DNA of 5,699 nucleotides from Paracoccaceae bacterium (GTDB lineage: Bacteria; Pseudomonadota; Alphaproteobacteria; Rhodobacterales; Rhodobacteraceae): positions 1 through 5,699 of the forward strand of contig DNSZ01000161.1 of NCBI GenBank assembly GCA_003500165.1, given 5' to 3'. This document shows, piece after piece, positions 1 to 5,696 of the stretch (position 1 is the first letter of the stretch; each line of letters begins with the position of its first letter). The notes beneath the pieces were generated by a model. The model did not search any database and had not been told where the DNA came from. It saw only the letters and a list, made by a program, of their open reading frames with translations. The translations under genes and the position numbers were made by a program.

Positions 1-89
1 GTCGCTGTCGAGGGGCGCGGCCCCGCTACCCATCGCCCGCACCCGCAACCGCGAGGATTCCGCCCATGGCCGCGCCCCTCGACAGCGAC
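1..89. repeat. Perfect 22-bp inverted repeat flanking the sseA start
   Basis: Bases 1-22 are the exact reverse complement of bases 68-89, seen by direct comparison. Pairing stops at the inner edge (23 against 67). The outer edge cannot be tested because the window starts at base 1. The 45-base loop (23-67) contains the GAGGA ribosome binding site (53-57) and the first two bases of the ATG at 66. The right arm covers the last base of the start codon and codons 2-8 of sseA. In RNA this would be a long, very GC-rich stem that could limit translation initiation or act as an attenuator. Because the left arm begins exactly at the window edge, a fold-back or contig-end artefact is an equally serious explanation. 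Confidence 0.75.
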
Positions 90-926
90 CCCAAGACGCT
101 TGTCAGCACCGACTGGCTGGCGCGCAACCTGGCCTCGCCCGACATAAGGGTGATCGACGCCTCGTGGTACCTGCCCGAGGACGGCCGCGACCCGAAGGCC
201 GAATACAACGCCGCGCATATTCCCGGCGCGCGGTTCTTCGACATCGACGAGATCGCCGACACCCGGTCGGACCTGCCGCACATGGCCCCCCCGCCCGAGA
301 AATTCATGTCGCGGATGCGCAAGATGGGGGTGGGGGACGGCCATCAGGTGGTGGTCTATGACGGGGCCGGCATCTATTCCGCGCCGCGCGTCTGGTGGCT
401 GTTTCGCCTGATGGGCAAGACCGATGTCGCGGTGCTCGATGGCGGGCTGCCGCGCTGGCGGGCGGCGGGCCATCCGATCGAGGACATGCCGCCGGTGCTG
501 CGCGAGCGGCACCTGACCGCGCGGCGGCAGGCCCATCTGGTGCGCGATGTCACCCAGGTCGCGGCGGCGATGAAGCTTGGCGACCACGAGATCGTCGATG
601 CCCGCGGCGCCGAGCGGTTCCAGGGCCAGGCGCCCGAGCCGCGCGCCGGGCTGCGGTCGGGCCATATCCCGGGATCGAAGAACCTGCATTACCGGGCGCT
701 GCTCAACGCCGATGGAACGATGAAGGATGGCGCCGGGCTGGCGGCCGCCTTCGACGCGGCGGGCATCGACCGCGACAAGCCGGTGATCACCACCTGCGGG
801 TCGGGGGTGACCGCGGCGATCGTCAATCTGGCGCTGGAGCGGCTCGGCCAGCGCGATCACGCGCTTTACGACGGGTCCTGGGCCGAATGGGGCCGGTTCG
901 AACAGTTGCCGGTGGCCACGGGATGA
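66..926 (+). CDS. sseA: 3-mercaptopyruvate sulfurtransferase (tandem rhodanese domains)
   Basis: This 286-residue enzyme should transfer sulfur from 3-mercaptopyruvate to a thiol acceptor or cyanide, giving pyruvate plus persulfide, thiocyanate or H2S. No signal peptide is visible, so it is probably cytoplasmic. It has two rhodanese domains. The inactive N-terminal one (about 10-135) contains AHIPGARFFDID (50-61) and APRVWW (106-111). The catalytic one (about 160-284) contains SGHIPGSKN (198-206), the active-site Cys244 in TTCGSGVTA, and the closing LYDGSWAEWG (267-276). CGSGVTA, rather than the CRKGVTA-type loop of thiosulfate rhodaneses, marks a mercaptopyruvate enzyme. Length is near that of E. 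coli SseA (about 281). The ATG at 66 has GAGGA eight bases upstream and fits the family N-terminus. The frame is open to the left window edge, but there is no other start codon there. It is first in a four-gene run and overlaps the next gene by ATGA. Confidence 0.93.
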   Translation: MAAPLDSDPKTLVSTDWLARNLASPDIRVIDASWYLPEDGRDPKAEYNAAHIPGARFFDIDEIADTRSDLPHMAPPPEKFMSRMRKMGVGDGHQVVVYDGAGIYSAPRVWWLFRLMGKTDVAVLDGGLPRWRAAGHPIEDMPPVLRERHLTARRQAHLVRDVTQVAAAMKLGDHEIVDARGAERFQGQAPEPRAGLRSGHIPGSKNLHYRALLNADGTMKDGAGLAAAFDAAGIDRDKPVITTCGSGVTAAIVNLALERLGQRDHALYDGSWAEWGRFEQLPVATG

Positions 927-1483
927 GCCGCCACCGCGCCGGCGAGACCGTCACCTATACCGTGACCTGGCTGGAGATGGACGCGCGGCCGGCCCGGCCG
1001 ATGGCGCCCCTGCCGGGCAATATCGGCGGCACCATCCTGCGCGCCGACGACCCGCCGGTGTGGTATTTCCGCGCGCTCTACGACGCGGTCGGGCGCGACT
1101 ATGCCTGGGACGACATGCATGACGAGCCCGAGGACAAGCTGAAGGTGATGCTGCACGATCCCGCGGTGTCGATGTACACGCTGATGGCAGCGGGCTGGCC
1201 GCATGGCTTCTTTCTGATGGATTGGCGCCAGGAAGGCCGGGCCGAGATCGCGAATTTCGGGCTGGTCCCGCAGGCGATCGGCCGGGGGCTGGGCGCCTTT
1301 TTGCTCGACACCGCGATCCAGACCGGCTGGGAACGCGCCGGCGTCCGCAAGCTGACCGTGAACACCTGCACGCTCGATCATCCGCGCGCCCTGCAGCGCT
1401 ATCAGAAACACGGCTTCCAGCCCGTGGCGCAACAGCAACGCAGCCGCGTTCTGCGCCGCGATCTGCCGCATCCCCCGGCCTGA
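923..1483 (+). CDS. GNAT-family N-acetyltransferase, substrate unknown
   Basis: A 186-residue single-domain GNAT protein expected to move an acetyl group from acetyl-CoA to an amine. The acetyl-CoA pyrophosphate-binding motif (Q/R-x-x-G-x-G/A) is Q117-A-I-G-R-G-L-G124, following the strand EIANFGLVP (108-116). The C-terminal segment NTCTLDHPRALQRYQKHGF (147-165) is the usual last GNAT strand-helix, ending Y-x-K-x-G-F. The opening YTVTWLEM (12-19) and the central YFRALYDAVGRDYAWDDM (48-65) resemble a GNAT subfamily common in alphaproteobacteria that, as far as I know, has no assigned substrate. The ATG at 923 overlaps the sseA stop as ATGA. No clear Shine-Dalgarno precedes it, so translation is probably coupled to sseA. 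The frame is open well upstream, but that part is a shadow of sseA. The target could be an amino acid, small amine or protein N-terminus, and the sequence does not decide. Confidence 0.88.
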   Translation: MSRHRAGETVTYTVTWLEMDARPARPMAPLPGNIGGTILRADDPPVWYFRALYDAVGRDYAWDDMHDEPEDKLKVMLHDPAVSMYTLMAAGWPHGFFLMDWRQEGRAEIANFGLVPQAIGRGLGAFLLDTAIQTGWERAGVRKLTVNTCTLDHPRALQRYQKHGFQPVAQQQRSRVLRRDLPHPPA

Positions 1484-1505
1484 CGGCCGCGACAGAGGAC
1501 CGACC

Positions 1506-2690
1506 ATGCTTGAGCGTCTCGACCAGCCCCCCGCCGACAAGATCCTGGCGTTGATGCAGGAATTCCGTGCCGATCCGCGGCCGGACAAGATCGACCTGGG
1601 GGTCGGCGTCTATCGCACGCCCGAGGGCGTGACACCGGTGATGCGCGCGATCCGCGCTGCCGAAAGGCAGCTTTGGGAGGCCGAGACGACCAAGACCTAC
1701 ACCGGCGTGGCGGGCGAGCCGGCCTTTCACGCCGCGATGGCCGATCTGATCCTTGGCCCCGACCGGCCGACCGACCGGCTGGCGGCGGCGGCGACGCCGG
1801 GCGGCACCGGGGCGGTGCGCCAATGCCTCGATCTGATCCGGCTGGCCGCGCCCGAGGCGACCGTCTGGCTGTCGGCGCCGACCTGGCCCACCCATCAGAC
1901 CATCCTGCGCTATCTGGGCATGCCGATGGCGGAGTACCGCTATTTCGACGATGAAAGCCGGGGCGTCGATTTCGAAGCCATGCTGGCCGATCTCGACCGG
2001 GTCCGGCCGGGCGACGCCGTGGTGCTGCATGGCTGCTGCCACAACCCGACCGGCGCCAATCTGACCCTGCCGCAATGGGGCGAGGTCGCCGCGCTGCTGG
2101 AGGCCCGCCAGGCGCTGCCGCTTGTCGATCTCGCCTATCAGGGCTTCGGCGACGGGCTGGACGCGGATGCCGCCGGCGTTCGGCTTCTGGCCGCGCGCCT
2201 GCCCGAACTGCTGATCGCAGCGAGCTGTTCGAAGAATTTCGGGGTCTATCGGGAACGCGCCGGCATCACCCTGGCGCTGTGCGCCGAACCGGCGGCGGCG
2301 CGGGTCATCCAGGGCCGGCTCGGCTGGCTCAACCGGCAGACCTATTCCTTTCCGCCCGATCACGGGGCACGGCTGGTGACCATGGTGCTCGAAGACCCCG
2401 CGCTGCGCGCCGACTGGCAGGCCGAACTCGAAGAGGTGCGCCGGAACATGCTGGCACTGCGCACGCAACTGGCCGAAACCCTGCGCGACCTCGCCCATTC
2501 CGACCGCTTTGCCTTTGTCGCCCAGCATCGCGGCATGTTCTCGCGGCTGGGCGCCAGCCCCGAACAGGTCGCCCGGATGCGCGCCGATCACGGCATCTAC
2601 ATGGTGGGCGACAGCCGGGTGAACATCGCCGGGCTGAACAGGGCGACCGTGCCGATCCTTGCCGAAGCGATCGTCAAGGCCGGTGTCTGA
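1506..2690 (+). CDS. tyrB: Aromatic amino acid / aspartate aminotransferase (class I-alpha, PLP)
   Basis: A 394-residue PLP enzyme that transfers amino groups between aromatic or acidic amino acids and 2-oxoglutarate or oxaloacetate. The full catalytic set is visible: GGTGA phosphate-binding turn (99-103), Trp127 of the ring-stacking APTWPTH segment, Asn180 in CCHNPTG, Asp208 and Tyr211 in VDLAYQGFGDG, the Schiff-base Lys243 in SCSKNFGVYRERAG with Arg251, and Arg371 in RVNIAGLN, which binds the alpha-carboxylate. Arg277 in LNRQTYSFPP occupies the place of Arg292 (pig numbering), which binds dicarboxylate side chains, so dual aromatic/dicarboxylate use is likely. From memory the protein closely resembles Paracoccus denitrificans aromatic aminotransferase along its length, which supports the tyrB call over aspC. 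The ATG at 1506 has AGAGGA (1494-1499) six bases upstream. The gene starts 22 bases after the GNAT stop. Enzymes of this subgroup can also transaminate cysteine, a possible link to sseA. Confidence 0.93.
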   Translation: MLERLDQPPADKILALMQEFRADPRPDKIDLGVGVYRTPEGVTPVMRAIRAAERQLWEAETTKTYTGVAGEPAFHAAMADLILGPDRPTDRLAAAATPGGTGAVRQCLDLIRLAAPEATVWLSAPTWPTHQTILRYLGMPMAEYRYFDDESRGVDFEAMLADLDRVRPGDAVVLHGCCHNPTGANLTLPQWGEVAALLEARQALPLVDLAYQGFGDGLDADAAGVRLLAARLPELLIAASCSKNFGVYRERAGITLALCAEPAAARVIQGRLGWLNRQTYSFPPDHGARLVTMVLEDPALRADWQAELEEVRRNMLALRTQLAETLRDLAHSDRFAFVAQHRGMFSRLGASPEQVARMRADHGIYMVGDSRVNIAGLNRATVPILAEAIVKAGV

Positions 2691-3324
2691 CCGCGGCACG
2701 GCCACCGGCCGGACCCGGCTGTGGCCCTTCATGGCGGCGATGGCGGCGATCGTGCTCGCCTCAAACATCCTGGTGCAGTTCCTGCTGGGCGACTGGCTGA
2801 CCTGGGGCGCGCTGACCTACCCGTTTGCCTTCCTCGTCACCGATCTGGCGAACCGGCTGCACGGCCCCGCTGCGGCGCGGCGGGTGGTGCTGGCGGGCTT
2901 TGCCACCGGACTGGCGTTGTCGGCCATCGGCACGCAGATCGATCTGGGCGCCGGGCCGGTCGTGACCCCGCGCATCGCCATCGGCTCGGCCACGGCGTTT
3001 CTGGCCGCGCAACTGCTGGACGTCGCCGTTTTCGACCGGCTGCGGCGGGGCGCCTGGTGGCGGGCGCCGCTTCTGTCCTCCACCTTCGGCTCGGCGCTTG
3101 ACACCGCACTGTTCTTTTCCATCGCGTTTTCCGCCGTGCTGGCGTTGCCGCCCGGCTGGGGCGATGTGGCCTGGGCCAATGTGGTCCAGCCGCTGCTGGG
3201 CCGCGGGCCCGAGGCGCCGCTCTGGGTCTCGCTGGCCGTCGCCGATTTCGGTGCCAAGCTGATGATCGCCGCGCTGGCGCTGATCCCGTTCCGGCTGCTG
3301 ACGACGCGCCCGGAATCGGGCTGA
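2683..3324 (+). CDS. yhhQ: VUT/YhhQ-family membrane protein, probable queuosine-precursor transporter
   Basis: A 213-residue inner-membrane protein of the Vut_1 (DUF165) family. Its E. coli member YhhQ is linked to uptake of the queuosine precursors preQ0/preQ1, used to modify tRNAs with GUN anticodons. Family motifs seen: ASNILVQF (26-33), TYPFAFLVTDLANR (45-58), AFLAAQLLDVAVFDRLR (105-121) and WWRAPLLSSTFGSALDTALFF (125-145, conserved core SSTFGSALDT). About six hydrophobic helices lie near 13-35, 41-57, 67-83, 95-115, 139-157 and 181-203. I chose the GTG at 2683, which overlaps the tyrB stop as GTGTCTGA. A weak AAGG (2676-2679) is only three bases upstream, so translational coupling is likely. 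A TTG at 2659 would add eight poorly fitting residues, and an ATG at 2731 would cut into the first helix. The family is clear; the transported substrate is inferred. Confidence 0.82.
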   Translation: MSDRGTATGRTRLWPFMAAMAAIVLASNILVQFLLGDWLTWGALTYPFAFLVTDLANRLHGPAAARRVVLAGFATGLALSAIGTQIDLGAGPVVTPRIAIGSATAFLAAQLLDVAVFDRLRRGAWWRAPLLSSTFGSALDTALFFSIAFSAVLALPPGWGDVAWANVVQPLLGRGPEAPLWVSLAVADFGAKLMIAALALIPFRLLTTRPESG

Positions 3325-3328
3325 CCGG

Positions 3329-3350
3329 AAGACAGCCGCGCCGCTGTCTT
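3329..3350. terminator. Candidate bidirectional terminator hairpin
   Basis: A perfect 8-bp inverted repeat, AAGACAGC / GCTGTCTT, with a six-base loop lies four bases after the VUT-gene stop codon. It sits between this plus-strand operon and the minus-strand tRNA-Cys, where a terminator is expected for both. The stem ends in CTT in either direction, but no real U-tract follows on either strand (GCC on plus, CCGG on minus). Intrinsic termination could therefore be weak, or the hairpin may mainly protect 3' ends. Confidence 0.55.
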
Positions 3351-3390
3351 GCCATTCGCGTAAGGTGGCCGCGATTGGCGGTGCGGGCCG

Positions 3391-3406
3391 ACCGTGTCGC
3401 CACGGT
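3391..3406 (-). other. Small GNRA-loop hairpin downstream of tRNA-Cys
   Basis: ACCGTG and CACGGT form a perfect 6-bp stem around four bases. Read on the minus strand the loop is GCGA, a stable GNRA tetraloop; on the plus strand it is TCGC. It lies about 70 bases past the tRNA 3' end, inside the possible tRNA trailer, and no T-run follows. It could be a processing or protection structure, or chance in GC-rich DNA. The rest of the 3351-3476 gap shows no convincing gene. Confidence 0.3.
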
Positions 3407-3476
3407 GCAGGAGGGAAGGGGCAGGACGAACCGGGCCGTCGCCAACCCGATCTGGCCAAGACCCTTGAATAGACAT

Positions 3477-3550
3477 TGGAGGCGAGTACCGGAATCGAAC
3501 CGGTGTACACGGATTTGCAATCCGCTGCGTCACCACTCCGCCAACTCGCC
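3477..3550 (-). tRNA. tRNA-Cys (anticodon GCA)
   Basis: Folded by hand, the minus strand gives a complete 74-base cloverleaf. It has a 7-bp acceptor stem GGCGAGT/ACTCGCC, a 3-bp D stem GCG/CGC with a nine-base loop, an anticodon stem GCGGA/TCCGT (one G-U pair) with loop TTGCAAA, a four-base variable loop, and a T stem ACCGG/CCGGT with loop TTCGATT. The anticodon GCA reads the cysteine codons UGC and UGU. The discriminator base is U73, the main identity element for cysteinyl-tRNA synthetase. The CCA end is encoded (bases 3477-3479). The anticodon occupies the middle of the GGATTTGCAATCC stretch on the plus strand. It is transcribed towards the VUT gene, away from the phosphatase gene. Confidence 0.97.
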
Positions 3551-3562
3551 GAAGGAAGGCCC

Positions 3563-3591
3563 GCTTAGCCCCCAAGGACCCTGCCCGTCAA
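3563..3591 (-). promoter_or_regulatory. Sigma-70-type promoter of tRNA-Cys
   Basis: On the minus strand, TTGACG (3586-3591) and CTAAGC (3563-3568) are separated by exactly 17 bases. The -35 matches consensus at five of six positions. The -10 is poor against E. coli consensus but acceptable for alphaproteobacterial housekeeping promoters, where the -35 dominates. A start about seven bases downstream (near 3556) would leave a leader of roughly six bases before the mature tRNA 5' end at 3550, typical of a singly transcribed tRNA. Confidence 0.65.
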
Positions 3592-3645
3592 GGCCCGCCG
3601 GCGCCGCACCAGCGGCGACGGAACCGAACACCGAGGGGGGCCGCG

Positions 3646-3670
3646 GCGGGCGGCCGCCGGGGCCGCCCGC
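3646..3670 (-). terminator. Candidate terminator hairpin of the phosphatase gene
   Basis: GCGGGCGGCC (3646-3655) and GGCCGCCCGC (3661-3670) are exact reverse complements around a five-base loop, giving a 10-bp all-GC stem. On the minus strand the stem begins 11 bases after the stop codon of the metallophosphatase gene and lies upstream of the tRNA-Cys promoter, as expected for a terminator insulating the two. The bases after the stem are C-rich rather than T-rich, so it lacks the U-tract of a classical intrinsic terminator and may depend on Rho or serve as a 3'-end block. Confidence 0.45.
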
Positions 3671-3681
3671 GACAAGGTCGG

Positions 3682-5685
3682 TCAGCCCACCGTCAGGCGA
3701 CCGTCGAGCGCCGCACCCGTTTCGGCCGAGATGACGCCGGTTTCGCGGATATGGGCGACGATCTCGTTGCGGTAGACAAGCCCGGTATGGTCGTAGTCGA
3801 GGCCGCGCAGGTCCATGCTGGCGATCGCGCCCGGCACGCCGGCACCGATCGGCTGGCCGTTCCATGCCTCGCCGAAAGCGCCAAGCGCGATATAGGTGTT
3901 GATCGCCATGGTGAAGGTCTCCGACAGCAGATCAGCGATCGGCTTGCCATCGACGGTGACGTCGACCGCCCGCGCACCGGCCGCCGAGGCGCCGAGATCG
4001 ATGCGATAGCGCAGCCCGCCCGAGAAATGCAGGAACCCGCGCGAGACGAAGCCGGCCATGTCGGTGGCGCCGGCCTCTTCGGGGCGGACGATCCGCTTGG
4101 CGTTGCTGTCGAGCATCGCCTGGATCTGTGCGCCGGTCATCCGGGCCACATGGATGGCATCGGCATAGGGCATCACGTCGTACCATTGCCGGAAGCTGAG
4201 CGGCCCGTCCGCCACCCCGGCCGAAACCCCGGTCGCATTGAACAGCGCCAGATCGACGGGACCGTTCGGGAAGGTCGCCGACCGGGCAACCAGCGCATCG
4301 TTCATGTAGTTCGCCAGCGCCAACTCGCCGACATAGCGCTGCGCGATCGTCCGCTCGGTGCCGATGGCGGCACCCGCCGTCACCCGGCCGATCGTCTCGG
4401 CCAGCTTGTCGTCGAGCAGCGCAACGAGGGGCGCGATATGGGCGGCTTCGAATTCGGCATCGTAGTCGCCGTCCTGTTCGGTGCCCGCCCGGGCCGGATC
4501 GTCGGCCGCCACGCGGTCGTCGCGGCGCTTGATGCCGTGCAGCCCGACATGGCTGAACCAGGCCTTGCGGCCGGCCTCGGCGGCGATCGACATCGACACC
4601 TCGCCAAGATGGCTGCCATTGGCGCCGGCCTGGGCGATCAGCACGCCATCGATCATGTTGTCGGGGTCGAGGCCCGGTGCATTGAGCACGGTGTGCGAAT
4701 GCCCGCCGATCAGCACCACCGGCTTGTCGGTCAGCGGTCCGGCGGCGGCGGCAATGTCGAAATCGCCCTCGCCGATCAGCCGCGCCGCGCCCGCCTTGCC
4801 GCTTTGGTGCTGGCCCGAGCCATAGCCGCAATGCGACAGGATCACGACAACGTCGGAAATCCCGGCCACCGCCGGCATCAGATTGGTCAGCGCGGCGACC
4901 GGGCTCGCCACGGCAAGGCCGGGATCCGAGGGCTGGCCGACACGGGTATCGACCGCGGTGGTCAGCCCGATGACCCCCACGCGCAGCCCCTTCGCCTCGA
5001 TCACCGCGGCGGGGGCATAATCGCGGTTCATGTCCAGATGGGCCGAGCCGTGGACATTGGCCGACAGCACCGGAAAGGCGGCGTCGCGTTCGATCCCGAT
5101 CCGCAACAGCGCCGCCCCGCGGTCGAATTCATGGTTGCCCAGAACGGCCAGATCGACGCCCGCACCCGAGGCGGCGCGATAGCCCGGGTCGGCGACGAAA
5201 CCCTCCGGGTCCCAGCCCATCAACTCGTCGAAGATCGAGCCGGTGTGATCGTCGCCCGCCGACAGGAACAGCACCGCCTCTTCCGGCCCGGCGGCGGCGC
5301 GCGCGGCGTTCACCTTATGCACCATCTGCGCCATCCGATGGGTATCGCCCCGGCTGGCATGCATGTCGGTCATGTGGTTGTGCATGTCGTTGAAATGGAA
5401 AAGCCGCAGCACCCTGCGGTCGCCTTCGGCCAGCATCGGCGCGGGGGCGGGGTTGCCCGCTTCGGTGACGATGCCGGCAATCGGCCCGGCCAGCGGATCG
5501 CCCTGCAGCAGCCAGATCGCCTGCGCCGCCCCGGCGGGGTTCGGCACGGATGGCACCATCAGCAACTCGCCCGGACCCGCCTGGGCCCGGGCGCGGAACG
5601 CGACGATGGGCGACAGCGCGGCCGCCCCGGCGGCGGCAGTGCCGTGCAGGAAGGCACGGCGCGACAGCGGAAAACGGGTTTGCAT
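3682..5685 (-). CDS. Tat-exported metallophosphatase / 5'-nucleotidase-like protein
   Basis: A 667-residue periplasmic phosphoesterase with the UshA-like two-domain plan but longer than UshA (about 550). The N-terminus is a twin-arginine signal, LSRRAFL (7-13), an Ala-rich stretch, and probable cleavage after RAQA (Ala36). The metallophosphatase domain (about 92-385) carries all metal motifs: FNDMHNH (98-104; Asp100, His102), SAGDDHTGS (142-150; Asp145), GNHEFDRG (183-190; Asn184, His185), SHCG (His285) and GGHSH (327-331; His329, His331). A 5'-nucleotidase C-terminal domain (about 430-640) contains FSGGLRYRID (554-563). Its substrate motifs are altered: NATGVS (483-488) replaces the usual NGGGIR, and NTYIALGAFGE (596-606) replaces the usual NxFxxxGGDGY. 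The metal site is therefore intact but the substrate may not be an ordinary nucleotide. Residues 37-90 form an extra Pro/Ala-rich segment of unknown role. The ATG at 5685 follows GGGAGGG (5690-5696). Its promoter lies outside the window. Confidence 0.88.
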   Translation of the reverse strand: MQTRFPLSRRAFLHGTAAAGAAALSPIVAFRARAQAGPGELLMVPSVPNPAGAAQAIWLLQGDPLAGPIAGIVTEAGNPAPAPMLAEGDRRVLRLFHFNDMHNHMTDMHASRGDTHRMAQMVHKVNAARAAAGPEEAVLFLSAGDDHTGSIFDELMGWDPEGFVADPGYRAASGAGVDLAVLGNHEFDRGAALLRIGIERDAAFPVLSANVHGSAHLDMNRDYAPAAVIEAKGLRVGVIGLTTAVDTRVGQPSDPGLAVASPVAALTNLMPAVAGISDVVVILSHCGYGSGQHQSGKAGAARLIGEGDFDIAAAAGPLTDKPVVLIGGHSHTVLNAPGLDPDNMIDGVLIAQAGANGSHLGEVSMSIAAEAGRKAWFSHVGLHGIKRRDDRVAADDPARAGTEQDGDYDAEFEAAHIAPLVALLDDKLAETIGRVTAGAAIGTERTIAQRYVGELALANYMNDALVARSATFPNGPVDLALFNATGVSAGVADGPLSFRQWYDVMPYADAIHVARMTGAQIQAMLDSNAKRIVRPEEAGATDMAGFVSRGFLHFSGGLRYRIDLGASAAGARAVDVTVDGKPIADLLSETFTMAINTYIALGAFGEAWNGQPIGAGVPGAIASMDLRGLDYDHTGLVYRNEIVAHIRETGVISAETGAALDGRLTVG

Positions 5686-5689
5686 CGGA

Positions 5690-5696
5690 CCCTCCC
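5690..5696 (-). promoter_or_regulatory. Ribosome binding site of the metallophosphatase gene
   Basis: On the minus strand GGGAGGG lies four bases before the ATG at 5685 (GGGAGGG-TCCG-ATG). This strong Shine-Dalgarno fixes the start codon, which also places the twin-arginine pair at residues 9-10, the normal position for a Tat signal. Confidence 0.75.

Noticed and set aside
395..922. Upstream extension of the GNAT frame inside sseA
   Set aside because: The frame stays open, but the translation there is low-complexity Arg/Gly/Ala sequence. The family N-terminus and the ATGA junction place the real start at 923.
1475..1488. Short CGGCC-TGAC-GGCCG hairpin around the GNAT stop codon
   Set aside because: A five-base GC stem is expected by chance in this composition and has no terminator features.
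951..2768. 605-codon open frame on the minus strand opposite the GNAT and tyrB genes
   Set aside because: Its product is Arg/His/Pro/Gly-rich with no recognisable domain, and it lies entirely opposite genes with full catalytic motifs. Long antisense frames are expected at this GC content.
3477..3550. tRNA-Cys as an integration (attachment) site
   Set aside because: No integrase, no second copy of the tRNA 3' end and no foreign-looking genes are present in the window.
2761..3575. Several minus-strand frames opposite the VUT gene that begin within or beside the tRNA
   Set aside because: Their N-termini (for example RIANPCTPVRFRYSPP) are translations of the tRNA itself, and the remainder is a shadow of the transporter gene.
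3375..3734. 119-codon plus-strand frame running across the tRNA
   Set aside because: Its core (VPESNRCTRICNPLRHHSA) is the antisense translation of tRNA-Cys, a well-known false gene.
4481..4825. 114-codon plus-strand frame inside the metallophosphatase gene
   Set aside because: It is opposite conserved metal-site codons (GGHSH, SHCG), has no domain, and lacks a supporting context.
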